19,604 nt of DNA, taken from NCBI GenBank assembly GCA_038236705.1, contig JBBRZN010000041.1, positions 1 to 19,604 on the forward strand. The letters run 5' to 3'. Source of the DNA: AC-32 sp038236705 (GTDB lineage: Bacteria > Actinomycetota > Thermoleophilia > Gaiellales > Gaiellaceae). The notes beneath the pieces are model-generated. The model saw only the letters and a list, made by a program, of their open reading frames with translations, ran no database searches and was not told the origin of the DNA. The translations under genes and the position numbers were made by a program. Positions 1-6,637 of the stretch are shown one piece after another. Numbering within the stretch: the first letter of the stretch is position 1; every line of letters starts with the position of its first letter.

Positions 1-64
1 CGGTCACGCTGCGGGTCGCATCGCCCGCCAGCCGGGCGGAGAGACGGAGCGAGAACGGGCCCCG

Positions 65-81
65 CGGCCGGACTGCGGCCG
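65..81 (-). terminator. Hairpin just after the XRE/TPR gene
   Basis: A perfect 6-bp inverted repeat (CGGCCG, 5-nt loop, CGGCCG) starts three bases past the stop codon of the minus-strand regulator gene. A second hairpin (22-27 with 33-38) follows. There is no clear T-run, so this is a possible terminator or 3'-end stabilising structure rather than a canonical intrinsic terminator. Nothing else was recognised in bases 1-84. Confidence 0.35.
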
Positions 82-84
82 AGA

Positions 85-1428
85 TCACTGCTCGGCTTGG
101 TGGGCCGGCGCGTCCGCGACGTGCTCGGCTGCGAGGTCGGTCGCGCGCTCGAGCACCTCGAGCGCGTCCTCCTCGCGCCCTACACGGCGCAGGAACTTGC
201 CCCAGGAGCGGTACACGTCCACGTACTCCCGCCGATGGCCGTGCGCCTCGAGGAGCATTGACGCCTCCCGGAACGCGCTGTCGGCACCGTCGGCGTCGCC
301 GTCGAGCGCTCGAGCTTCCGCCAGCGCCCACTGGCCGAGACCCAGCTCGCGCGGAGACTCGTCGCCGGCCAGCGCCGCCACCGCCGCCTCGGCCTTCGCA
401 ACGGCCACGGCGACGTTGCCGAGCCGCGCCGCCGCTTTGGACTGGTCCGCATAGAGGCCCGAGAGATCCTCGGGCTCCGCGTTGGGGCCCAGGAGCTTCT
501 CGGCCAGCTCGTGGTGCTTGGTCGCCTCCTCGGGACGATCCTGCGTGAGCAGGATGGCGGCCGAGAGGACATGTGCGCGGGCCAGGTGGAGCGTGTCGTC
601 GGTGACGTCCAGGAGGGCGATCGCGCGCCGGATGTAGTCGAGCGCCGCGGCGGGCCGGCCACCCACGTCGTTCACCCGCGCGACCCCCCAGTAGAGCCGC
701 ACGCGCGAGTACGCGTCCGTCATCTCCTCGGCCTGCCCGAGCGTCTCTTCGAGGACCGCCTCCGCGCGGCGCAGGTCTCCGAGATCGGTCAGGGCGTAGC
801 TGAGGTAGGTGGTGAACCTCACCTGCGCGGCAAAGTCGTCGGGGGCTTCCTGCGAGACCTCCGCGAGGCAGCGCTCGAACAGCTCCACCGCTCGCTTTGG
901 CTGGCCGCTCGCCGCGTACGCCTTCCCGAGCGTCGCGTAGACATCCGGCCGCGCGCTCGCGGAGACCGGTGACAGTGTGAGGCCAGTCTCGAGCAGTTCG
1001 ATCGCGTCGTTGTTGCGCCCGCCGTGAGCGGCCGCCAAGCCGAGCGCGAGGTTCGCACGCGACGCGGCGACGGCGTCCCCGGCTTCGAGGGCGTCCGACC
1101 GCAGCCGCTCGAGCTTCTCCTCGGTTTCGTCCGTGATCTCGGCGAGACGAAGCTCCAGCTCGGCGTCCGCAATCTGCAGCTCCCGCTCGTCGGTATCGCG
1201 GATCTCGGAGCCGGTCTCGAGATAGTCGGCGGAGACGCCCAGCTTCCCGGCGAGCATCCGCAGCGCCTTCACGGACGGCCGCCGAGCGCCGGCTTCGATT
1301 CTGGAGATATAGGCGTACGAGACACCGGGGCCGGCGAGCTCGCGCTGAGACAGCCCACGCTCGTGCCGGAGGCGACGCAACCGCTGGCCGATCGACTCGG
1401 CCTGCCCCTCGAGTTGTTGCGGTGACAC
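85..1428 (-). CDS. XRE-family transcriptional regulator with C-terminal TPR repeats
   Basis: 447-residue cytoplasmic regulator. Residues about 12-72 form a Cro/C1-type helix-turn-helix (GQRLRRLRHERGLSQREL, then SYAYISRIEAGARRPS, then a LGVSADYL end). An acidic helical stretch (75-115) follows. From about 120 to 440 there are helical pairs of TPR type, e.g. ANLALGLAAAHGGRNNDAIE and YATLGKAYAASGQPKRAVEL. TPR-bearing XRE proteins usually sense a peptide or protein partner through the TPR superhelix; the ligand here is unknown. I chose the GTG at 1428 rather than an upstream ATG at 1596: the longer version adds a low-complexity Arg-rich tail and would place the promoter (TTGACG-17-CACTAT) inside the gene. 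From that promoter the mRNA would begin within about 0-3 nt of the GTG. It is divergent from the VOC gene. Domain calls are firm, target unknown. Confidence 0.88.
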   Translation of the reverse strand: MSPQQLEGQAESIGQRLRRLRHERGLSQRELAGPGVSYAYISRIEAGARRPSVKALRMLAGKLGVSADYLETGSEIRDTDERELQIADAELELRLAEITDETEEKLERLRSDALEAGDAVAASRANLALGLAAAHGGRNNDAIELLETGLTLSPVSASARPDVYATLGKAYAASGQPKRAVELFERCLAEVSQEAPDDFAAQVRFTTYLSYALTDLGDLRRAEAVLEETLGQAEEMTDAYSRVRLYWGVARVNDVGGRPAAALDYIRRAIALLDVTDDTLHLARAHVLSAAILLTQDRPEEATKHHELAEKLLGPNAEPEDLSGLYADQSKAAARLGNVAVAVAKAEAAVAALAGDESPRELGLGQWALAEARALDGDADGADSAFREASMLLEAHGHRREYVDVYRSWGKFLRRVGREEDALEVLERATDLAAEHVADAPAHQAEQ

Positions 1429-1437
1429 CGAATCCCA

Positions 1438-1466
1438 ATAGTGACCGCCGGCCCGGACCCCGTCAA
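1438..1466 (-). promoter_or_regulatory. Sigma-70-like promoter of the XRE/TPR gene
   Basis: Reading the minus strand, TTGACG (1466-1461) is followed by exactly 17 bases and then CACTAT (1443-1438). The expected transcription start is around 1431, almost at the GTG start codon at 1428, which implies a leaderless or nearly leaderless mRNA. This is the best -35/-10 pair in the window. Confidence 0.6.
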
Positions 1467-1469
1467 CAG

Positions 1470-1503
1470 ACAAGCGAAGTCGACAACAATTGACAGCGCT
1501 TGT
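1470..1503. promoter_or_regulatory. Inverted repeat, candidate operator upstream of the XRE promoter
   Basis: ACAAGCG (1470-1476) and its exact reverse complement CGCTTGT (1497-1503) flank a 20-nt AT-richer core that itself contains quasi-symmetric GTC/GAC ends. The element lies immediately upstream of the -35 box of the XRE/TPR gene, where an autoregulatory or activator site could sit. Assignment to that regulator is inference from position only. The rest of the 226-bp gap (1429-1654) holds the two divergent promoters and nothing else I recognise. Confidence 0.35.
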
Positions 1504-1642
1504 GAGTCTTCCGCTCACCCGCCTGCGCGGAAAGGAGTCCCTGGGGCGCGCGCGTACCGGTCGCCGAGGAGGCAGGGACGCGCTCTTCTGCTCCAATATC
1601 TTTTGGCAACGAGACTCGGCCCACGTGACGCTTGCCGGTCGC

Positions 1643-1648
1643 TATCGT
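1643..1648 (+). promoter_or_regulatory. -10 box of a probable leaderless promoter (VOC gene)
   Basis: TATCGT ends 6 bases before the GTG at 1655. No Shine-Dalgarno sequence lies between, so transcription probably starts at or next to the start codon. No clear -35 box is visible. Confidence 0.45.
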
Positions 1649-1654
1649 CGCGCG

Positions 1655-2137
1655 GTGAGCATCGATCCCCGAGTCGACATCGGGCACGTCCACCTGAAGG
1701 TTGCGGACATCGACCGCTCGCTCGACTTCTACCGCGACATCCTCGGCTTCGACGAGATGCAACGCCATGGCGACGAGGCTGCGTTCCTCTCGGCGGGCGG
1801 CTACCACCACCACCTTGGGCTGAACACCTGGCAGTCGCGCGGCGGCTCCCCGCCACCGCCCGGCACGACCGGGCTCTTCCACGTCGCCATCCGCTACCCG
1901 GACCGCCGGACGCTCGGCGAGGCTCTGCGGCGCCTCGTAGAGGCGAAGTGGCCGATCGACGGAGCAACCGACCACGGCGTCTCCGAGGCGCTTTACCTGC
2001 GCGACCCCGACGGCAACGGCGTCGAGCTCTACCGCGACCGCCCCGAGGAGGAGTGGCCGCGACCTGCGAGCGGGGAGGGCGTGGCGATGCACAACGCGCC
2101 GCTCGACCTGCAGGCCTTGCTTCAGGAAGCGCAGTAG
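1655..2137 (+). CDS. VOC-superfamily protein (glyoxalase/extradiol dioxygenase fold)
   Basis: 160 residues. Two beta-alpha-beta-beta-beta units are recognisable: GHVHLKVADIDRSLDFYRDI at 10-29, and LFHVAIRYPDRRTLGEALRR at 74-93 leading to YLRDPDGNGVELYRDRP at 114-130. Likely metal ligands are His11 (or His13), His76 and Glu124, as in vicinal-oxygen-chelate enzymes. The sequence resembles the catechol-2,3-dioxygenase/CatE-like branch more than classic glyoxalase I, but the substrate cannot be told. I chose the GTG at 1655 because the longer frame from 1490 adds a non-conserved Arg-rich stretch, and because a TATCGT box lies 6 nt upstream of the GTG. It is followed after 15 nt by the 76-aa unknown gene, in the same direction as korAB. 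Confidence 0.85.
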   Translation: MSIDPRVDIGHVHLKVADIDRSLDFYRDILGFDEMQRHGDEAAFLSAGGYHHHLGLNTWQSRGGSPPPPGTTGLFHVAIRYPDRRTLGEALRRLVEAKWPIDGATDHGVSEALYLRDPDGNGVELYRDRPEEEWPRPASGEGVAMHNAPLDLQALLQEAQ

Positions 2138-2138
2138 C

Positions 2139-2144
2139 TAGCAT
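2139..2144 (+). promoter_or_regulatory. -10-like box before the 76-aa gene
   Basis: TAGCAT ends 8 bases before the ATG at 2153, in the same arrangement as the other leaderless starts here. It begins two bases after the VOC stop codon, so read-through from the VOC gene is equally possible. Confidence 0.3.
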
Positions 2145-2152
2145 CGACGGCT

Positions 2153-2383
2153 ATGGCCAAGGGGTACGCGGAAGGACCGGCGGCCGAGGAGGCCGAGCGC
2201 CGGCTCGCGGAGCTCGAGCGTGGTGGCGACGAGCCTGAGCGAGAGCTTCGCCTCGCCGTCTACGGCTCCACCGAGGCCGAGCCGGAGCGCCACTTTCTGG
2301 GCTGGCGGGACGAGGTCGATCCCGACGAGCTCTTCGCCTCCGGCCAGGCCTGGGGCATCACGCTGGTCCGCGCTACCGTGTAG
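2153..2383 (+). CDS. Small hypothetical protein upstream of korA
   Basis: 76 residues, not recognised. The N-terminal half is strongly charged and helical (EEAERRLAELERGGDEPERE, about 12-31). The C-terminal half contains a Trp-containing segment (FLGWRDEVDPDELFASGQAW) and ends in a beta-like ITLVRATV. No signal peptide, membrane segment or cysteine is present, so it is presumably cytoplasmic. The reading frame fills the space between the VOC gene and korA almost exactly, and its stop ends 3 nt before the korA ATG. This supports it being a real gene co-transcribed with korAB. A role linked to the oxidoreductase is only a guess from position. Confidence 0.6.
   Translation: MAKGYAEGPAAEEAERRLAELERGGDEPERELRLAVYGSTEAEPERHFLGWRDEVDPDELFASGQAWGITLVRATV
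2374..2379 (+). promoter_or_regulatory. -10-like box before korA
   Basis: TACCGT ends 7 bases before the korA ATG, inside the 3' end of the preceding small gene. It fits the leaderless pattern seen elsewhere and no Shine-Dalgarno sequence is present. An internal promoter and simple operon read-through are both possible. Confidence 0.3.
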
Positions 2384-2386
2384 CCG

Positions 2387-4222
2387 ATGAGCAAGCAGGT
2401 CGAGCAGCTGGAGCAGGTGATCATCCGGTTCGCCGGCGATTCCGGCGACGGGATGCAGCTCACCGGCGGGCGCTTCACGAGCGAGACCGCGCTGCTCGGC
2501 AACGACATCTCGACGCTTCCGGACTTCCCCGCGGAGATCCGCGCGCCGGCCGGCTCGCTGCCGGGCGTCTCCGGCTTCCAGCTCCACTTCGCCGACCACG
2601 ACATCCTCACGCCCGGCGACGCACCCGACGTGCTCGTGGCGATGAACCCGGCGGCGCTGAAGACGAATCTGCGCGACCTGCCGAAGGGCGGCACGCTGAT
2701 CGTGAACCGCGATGCCTTCACCGAGCGCAACCTCGAGAAGGCCGGCTACGCCGAGAGCCCACTCGACGACGGCTCGCTCGCGGAGTTCCACGTGCACGAG
2801 GTGCCGCTGACGACGCTGACGCTCGAGGCGCTCAAAGAGGTGGACGTAACCAAGCGCGAGGCGGAGCGCTCGAAGAACATGTTCGCCCTCGGCTTGATGT
2901 CCTGGCTCTACCACCGGCCGACCGACGGCACGATCGCCTTCCTCGAGCGCAAGTTCGCCTCGAAGCCGACGATCGCGGAGGCGAACATCAAGGCGTTCAA
3001 GGCCGGGTGGGCCTACGGCGAGACCTCGGAGGACTTCGTCGTCTCGTACGAGGTCGCGCCCGCGGAGATGGCGCCGGGCACCTACCGCAACATCACGGGC
3101 AACCAGGCGCTCGGGATGGGGCTGATCGCCGCGAGCGTCAAGAGCGGCCTGCCGCTCTTCCTCGGCGCCTACCCGATCACGCCGGCCTCGGAGATCCTCG
3201 AGAACCTCTCGCGCCACAAGCGCTTCGGCGTGCGCACCTTCCAGGCCGAGGACGAGATCGCGGCGGCGGGAGCCGCACTGGGCGCGAGCTTCGGCGGGGC
3301 ACTCGGCGTCTGCACCTCGAGCGGGCCCGGAGTTGTGCTGAAGAGCGAGACCGTCGGGCTCGCGGTCGCGCTCGAGCTGCCGTTGCTGATCCTCGACATC
3401 CAGCGCGCCGGCCCGTCGACCGGGATGCCGACCAAGCCCGAGCAGGCCGACCTGCTGATGGTGCTCTACGGCCGCAACGCCGAGTCGCCGGTGCCGGTGG
3501 TGGCCGCGTCGACACCCGGCGGCTGCTTCGCGGCTGCATTGGAGGCGGCGCGGCTCGCGCTCAAGTACCGCACGCCGGTCTACCTGCTCTCCGATGCGTA
3601 TCTGGCGAACGGCTCCGAGCCGTGGCTCCTGCCCGAGGTGGCCTCGCTGCCGGAGATCCCGGTCGACTTCGCGACCGAGCCGAACCGCGAGGGCGAGTTC
3701 TGGCCCTACGTGCGCGACCCGGAGACCCTCGCGCGCGCCTGGGCGATTCCGGGCACGCCCGGGCTGGAGCACCGCCTCGGCGGCCTCGAGAAGCAGGACG
3801 AGACCGGCAACGTCTCCTACGACCCCGACAACCACGACCTGATGGTGCGGCTGCGGGCTCAGAAGATCGCGGGCATCGCGGCCGACATCCCCGAGCTCGA
3901 GGTGGACGATCCCGACGGAGCGAGCCTGCTCGTGCTCGGCTGGGGCGGCACGTACGGCTCGATCACCTCCGCCGTGCGGCGGCTGCGCAAGCAGGGGAAG
4001 CACGTCGCGCAGGCCCACCTGACCCACCTGAACCCGTTTCCGCGCAACACCGGCGAGGTGCTGGCGAGCTACGACCGCGTGCTCGTGCCCGAGATGAACC
4101 TCGGCCAGCTGCTCAAGCTCGTGCGCGCGGAGTTCCTGGTGGACGCGGTCGGCTACAACCAGGTGCGCGGCCAGCCGTTCCGCTCGGACGAGCTGGCTAC
4201 GGCGATGGAGGCCATGGCGTGA
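2387..4222 (+). CDS. korA: 2-oxoacid:ferredoxin oxidoreductase, fused gamma-alpha subunit
   Basis: 611 residues, full length for the two-subunit type. The gamma domain occupies about 10-205 (VIIRFAGDSGDGMQLTGGRF at 11-30). The alpha domain occupies about 235-610, with YPITPASE (262-269), the conserved FQAEDEIAA around Glu288, SSGPG (311-315) and GPSTGMPTKPEQ (342-353). With KorB it forms the enzyme that oxidises 2-oxoglutarate (or a related 2-oxoacid) and CoA to the acyl-CoA and CO2, reducing ferredoxin, in the cytoplasm. The gamma-alpha fusion followed by a short beta subunit is the arrangement of the oxygen-tolerant KorAB of aerobic actinobacteria. Its stop overlaps the korB start (GTGA), so the two subunits are translationally coupled. 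The 2-oxoglutarate preference is inferred from architecture; other 2-oxoacids are possible. Confidence 0.93.
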   Translation: MSKQVEQLEQVIIRFAGDSGDGMQLTGGRFTSETALLGNDISTLPDFPAEIRAPAGSLPGVSGFQLHFADHDILTPGDAPDVLVAMNPAALKTNLRDLPKGGTLIVNRDAFTERNLEKAGYAESPLDDGSLAEFHVHEVPLTTLTLEALKEVDVTKREAERSKNMFALGLMSWLYHRPTDGTIAFLERKFASKPTIAEANIKAFKAGWAYGETSEDFVVSYEVAPAEMAPGTYRNITGNQALGMGLIAASVKSGLPLFLGAYPITPASEILENLSRHKRFGVRTFQAEDEIAAAGAALGASFGGALGVCTSSGPGVVLKSETVGLAVALELPLLILDIQRAGPSTGMPTKPEQADLLMVLYGRNAESPVPVVAASTPGGCFAAALEAARLALKYRTPVYLLSDAYLANGSEPWLLPEVASLPEIPVDFATEPNREGEFWPYVRDPETLARAWAIPGTPGLEHRLGGLEKQDETGNVSYDPDNHDLMVRLRAQKIAGIAADIPELEVDDPDGASLLVLGWGGTYGSITSAVRRLRKQGKHVAQAHLTHLNPFPRNTGEVLASYDRVLVPEMNLGQLLKLVRAEFLVDAVGYNQVRGQPFRSDELATAMEAMA

Positions 4223-5241
4223 CGGAAAACGGCAACGGCAACGGCCATCCGCTGAGCGCGAAGGACTTCAAGACCGACCAGGAGGTGCGCTGGTGCCCGG
4301 GCTGCGGGGACTACGCGATCCTCGCGGCGGTGCAAAGCTTCCTGCCGGAGCTCGATGTGCCGCGGGAGCGCACGGTCTTCGTCTCCGGGATCGGCTGCGC
4401 CGCGCGCTTCCCGTACTACGTCGAGACCTACGGCATCCACTCGATCCACGGGCGCGCACCTGCGATCGCGACCGGGCTCGCGCTCGCGCGGCCGGACCTC
4501 TCCGTCTGGGTCGTGACGGGCGACGGCGACGCGCTCTCGATCGGCGGCAACCACCTGATCCACGCGCTTCGCCGCAACGTGAACGTGAAGATCCTGATGT
4601 TCAACAACCAGATCTACGGCCTCACGAAGGGCCAGTACTCGCCGACCTCGCCGCTCGGGACGGTCAACAAGACGACGCCGATGGGCTCGTTGGACTGGCC
4701 GTTCAACCCGGTGGCGCTCGCGCTCGGCGCCGAGGCGAGCTTCGTCGGGCGCTCGATTGACACCGACCGCGCCCACCTGACCGAGACGCTGCGCCGTGCG
4801 GCCAAGCACCCCGGCGCCGCGTTCGTCGAGATCTACCAGAACTGCAACGTCTACAACGACGGCGCCTTCGACGCGGTGCGCGAGCAGAAGGAGAACCGGA
4901 TCCGGCTCGAGCACGGCAAGCCAATCCGCTTCGGCGCCGAAGAAGAGCGCGGCGTGCGGCTACGGCCCGACGGCTCGGCGGAGCTCGTCGAGGTCGCCGA
5001 GGCCGGGGAGGAGGCGCTGCTCGTTCACGACGAGCACCTGGAGTCGCCGAGCCTGGCCTCCGCGCTGGCGCGACTCTCGCACACGCCGCATGGGCCGACC
5101 CCGATCGGCGTCTTCCGCGACATCGAGCGGCCGGTCTACGACCGCCTGATGACCGAGCAGCTGGAAACCGCGCGGGCCGAACAGGGAGAAGGCGACCTGG
5201 CCGAGCTCCTGCACGGCGGCGACACCTGGAGGATCGAGTAG
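4219..5241 (+). CDS. korB: 2-oxoacid:ferredoxin oxidoreductase, beta subunit
   Basis: 340 residues. This subunit binds thiamine diphosphate and an iron-sulfur cluster. WCPGCGDY (25-32) supplies Cys26 and Cys29, GIGCAARFPYY supplies Cys60 and QNCNVYND supplies Cys209, giving four candidate [4Fe-4S] ligands. The ThDP/Mg motif is GDGDALSIGGNHLIHALRRN (101-120) followed by MFNNQIYGLTKGQYSPTS. Residues 1-20 form an Asn/Gly-rich tail. The C-terminal 100 residues are charged and variable, as in this subfamily. The same frame runs open upstream through korA, but homology begins at about residue 12, so the GTG at 4219 overlapping the korA TGA is the natural start. The gene ends only 4 nt from the convergent membrane-protein gene, with no room for a terminator. 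Confidence 0.93.
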   Translation: MTENGNGNGHPLSAKDFKTDQEVRWCPGCGDYAILAAVQSFLPELDVPRERTVFVSGIGCAARFPYYVETYGIHSIHGRAPAIATGLALARPDLSVWVVTGDGDALSIGGNHLIHALRRNVNVKILMFNNQIYGLTKGQYSPTSPLGTVNKTTPMGSLDWPFNPVALALGAEASFVGRSIDTDRAHLTETLRRAAKHPGAAFVEIYQNCNVYNDGAFDAVREQKENRIRLEHGKPIRFGAEEERGVRLRPDGSAELVEVAEAGEEALLVHDEHLESPSLASALARLSHTPHGPTPIGVFRDIERPVYDRLMTEQLETARAEQGEGDLAELLHGGDTWRIE

Positions 5242-5245
5242 GCGG

Positions 5246-5581
5246 CTAGAGCGAGTCCCAGTACTTCTGCTCGTCGGCTGCCGCGTACAGGTAGAGCGCG
5301 AGCCCGGCGACGGCAGCGAAGCCGCCCATGATCGCCCAGTTCCAGGCGCCGAGGCTTCGGTCGAGGGCGATCGAGACCATCAGCAGCGGGAAGAAGACCC
5401 ACAGGACCGAGAGCCCGAAGCCGCAGAAGAGGCACGCGGCGAAGAGCTTCACTCGGTGGCGGCTGACCGGGATCAGCAGGTCGCGCTGGCTGACCCGCTT
5501 CGGACGGACCGCGCTCCAGCGGGTCGGCCGGTCCTCCGCCTCGGTCAGGTCGCGCTTGTATCTGCGCCACGAGTCGACCAT
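5246..5581 (-). CDS. Small two-helix membrane protein, unknown function
   Basis: 111 residues, not recognised. A basic, hydrophilic N-terminal region (1-45) precedes two hydrophobic segments: about 46-70 (KLFAACLFCGFGLSVLWVFF and onward) and about 80-100 (AIMGGFAAVAGLALYLYAAA). It ends with a short polar tail. The first segment carries a CxxC pair (Cys50, Cys53). A cytoplasmic N-terminus is likely from the positive charges. The ATG at 5581 is preceded 6 nt upstream by TAAGCT, a probable -10 box for a leaderless transcript. It is divergent from the AAA+ gene and convergent with korB. It may be a conserved lineage-specific protein. Confidence 0.7.
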   Translation of the reverse strand: MVDSWRRYKRDLTEAEDRPTRWSAVRPKRVSQRDLLIPVSRHRVKLFAACLFCGFGLSVLWVFFPLLMVSIALDRSLGAWNWAIMGGFAAVAGLALYLYAAADEQKYWDSL

Positions 5582-5587
5582 GCACCG

Positions 5588-5593
5588 AGCTTA
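5588..5593 (-). promoter_or_regulatory. -10 box of a probable leaderless promoter (membrane protein gene)
   Basis: On the minus strand TAAGCT lies 6 bases before the ATG at 5581, with no Shine-Dalgarno sequence between. Its -35 region would overlap the opposing promoter of the AAA+ gene. Confidence 0.45.
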
Positions 5594-5611
5594 CCGAGCG
5601 GCTCACGCGGG

Positions 5612-5617
5612 TAAAAG
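5612..5617 (+). promoter_or_regulatory. -10-like box of a probable leaderless promoter (AAA+ gene)
   Basis: TAAAAG lies 6 bases before the ATG at 5624. It departs from consensus at the last base but has the same spacing as the other leaderless starts. The whole divergent gap is 42 bp, so the two promoters are interleaved. Confidence 0.4.
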
Positions 5618-5623
5618 CGAGCG

Positions 5624-6637
5624 ATGCCCAACCCGCTCGACGACCTGATCCGCGGCTTCAACGTCCTGCGCGCGCAGGTCGCGCAACGGGTTGGCGGCGA
5701 TGCCGACTGGCTCGAGCGTCTCGACCCTCGGCAGGCGGATACGGAGCCACGAAGCCTCGAGGAGCTCCAGGCCGAGCTCGATTCGCTCGTAGGACTCGAA
5801 TCGATCAAGGGCCAGGTGCGCGCCCTCGTCGCCTTCCTCCAGATTCAGGCCCAGCGCCTGGAGCACGGGCTCCCGGAGGTGGCAACCTCGCAGCACCTCG
5901 TCTTCCTGGGCAACCCCGGCACCGGCAAGACGACGATCGCGCGGCTGCTCGCCGAGATGTACCGGGCGATGGGCCTGCTGAAGAAGGGCCACCTGGTCGA
6001 GGTCGACCGGGCAGGCCTGGTCGGCGAGTACGTCGGCATGACTGCGCTCAAGACCGACCGGGCGATTCGGCGAGCCCTGGACGGGGTGCTCTTCATCGAC
6101 GAGGCCTATGCACTCGCCCGGCCGGGGTCGGGACAGCGCGGAGTCGATTTCGGCCAGGAGGCGATCGAGACGCTGCTCAAGCGAATGGAGGATCACCGCC
6201 ACCGCCTCGTGGTGATCGTGGCCGGGTACCCACGATTGATGCACGAGTTCCTCGATTCGAATCCGGGTCTCCGCTCACGCTTCGCCCGCGAGCTCGTTTT
6301 CCCCGACTACTCGAGCGAGGAGCTGGTCTCCATCACCGGCACCTTCGCCCGGCAGAACGAGTACAGCCTTACCGAAGGTGCCGCCGCGGAGCTGCTCCGG
6401 ATCTTCGATCAGGCGCAGCGGGGCGAGGGCTTCGGCAACGCCCGGTACGCGCGCACGATCTTCGAGCAGGCGCTGAACGCTCAGGCGCTGCGCCTTGCAG
6501 GCAGCCCGGATGCCTCGATCCGTGAGCTGGACGCCGCAGAGCTGGCCGGCCTGACGGCGGTTGACTTCGGCTCCGCCGCGCGTGCTCTCGGCGAGGTGCC
6601 GAACGGTCGCCGCCGTCGTTGGCGGCGAGCATCGTGA
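5624..6637 (+). CDS. AAA+ ATPase of the CbbX/SpoVK (CbxX/CfqX) family
   Basis: 337 residues. The Walker A motif is GNPGTGKTT (96-104), Walker B is VLFIDEAYAL (155-164), sensor 1 lies in VVIVAGYP (196-203), the arginine-finger region is NPGLRSRF (213-220) and sensor 2 is GNARYARTIFE (271-281). The pore-loop motif EYVGMT (135-140) suits a hexameric threading ATPase. Residues 1-55 are a short acidic helical lead-in, unlike the long TPR half of type VII secretion EccA proteins. CbbX remodels Rubisco and SpoVK acts in sporulation, but no Rubisco, ESX or sporulation gene is visible here, so the substrate is unknown. The Arg-rich tail (329-335) is unusual. Its TGA overlaps the next GTG (GTGA), coupling it to the hydrolase gene. 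Confidence 0.88.
   Translation: MPNPLDDLIRGFNVLRAQVAQRVGGDADWLERLDPRQADTEPRSLEELQAELDSLVGLESIKGQVRALVAFLQIQAQRLEHGLPEVATSQHLVFLGNPGTGKTTIARLLAEMYRAMGLLKKGHLVEVDRAGLVGEYVGMTALKTDRAIRRALDGVLFIDEAYALARPGSGQRGVDFGQEAIETLLKRMEDHRHRLVVIVAGYPRLMHEFLDSNPGLRSRFARELVFPDYSSEELVSITGTFARQNEYSLTEGAAAELLRIFDQAQRGEGFGNARYARTIFEQALNAQALRLAGSPDASIRELDAAELAGLTAVDFGSAARALGEVPNGRRRRWRRAS

Noticed and set aside
1490..1654. Upstream start for the VOC gene, and a consensus TTGACA on the plus strand at 1490-1495
   Set aside because: The extra residues are non-conserved and basic. The TTGACA has no TA-containing -10 at 16-18 nt, so it was not called a promoter.
2138..4027. Long open frame on the minus strand (629 codons) opposite korA
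   Set aside because: It is a shadow of korA in GC-rich DNA: its residues are Arg/Glu/His/Leu-biased without a recognisable domain, while the opposite strand encodes a full KorA with all motifs.
3007..4218. Upstream in-frame extension of korB inside korA
   Set aside because: The translated extension is Arg/Ala/Gly/Pro-rich and carries no homology. KorB conservation begins just after the GTG at 4219.
4153..4914. Minus-strand frame opposite korB
   Set aside because: It is a shadow frame with no domain or credible start, covered by a confidently assigned gene on the other strand.
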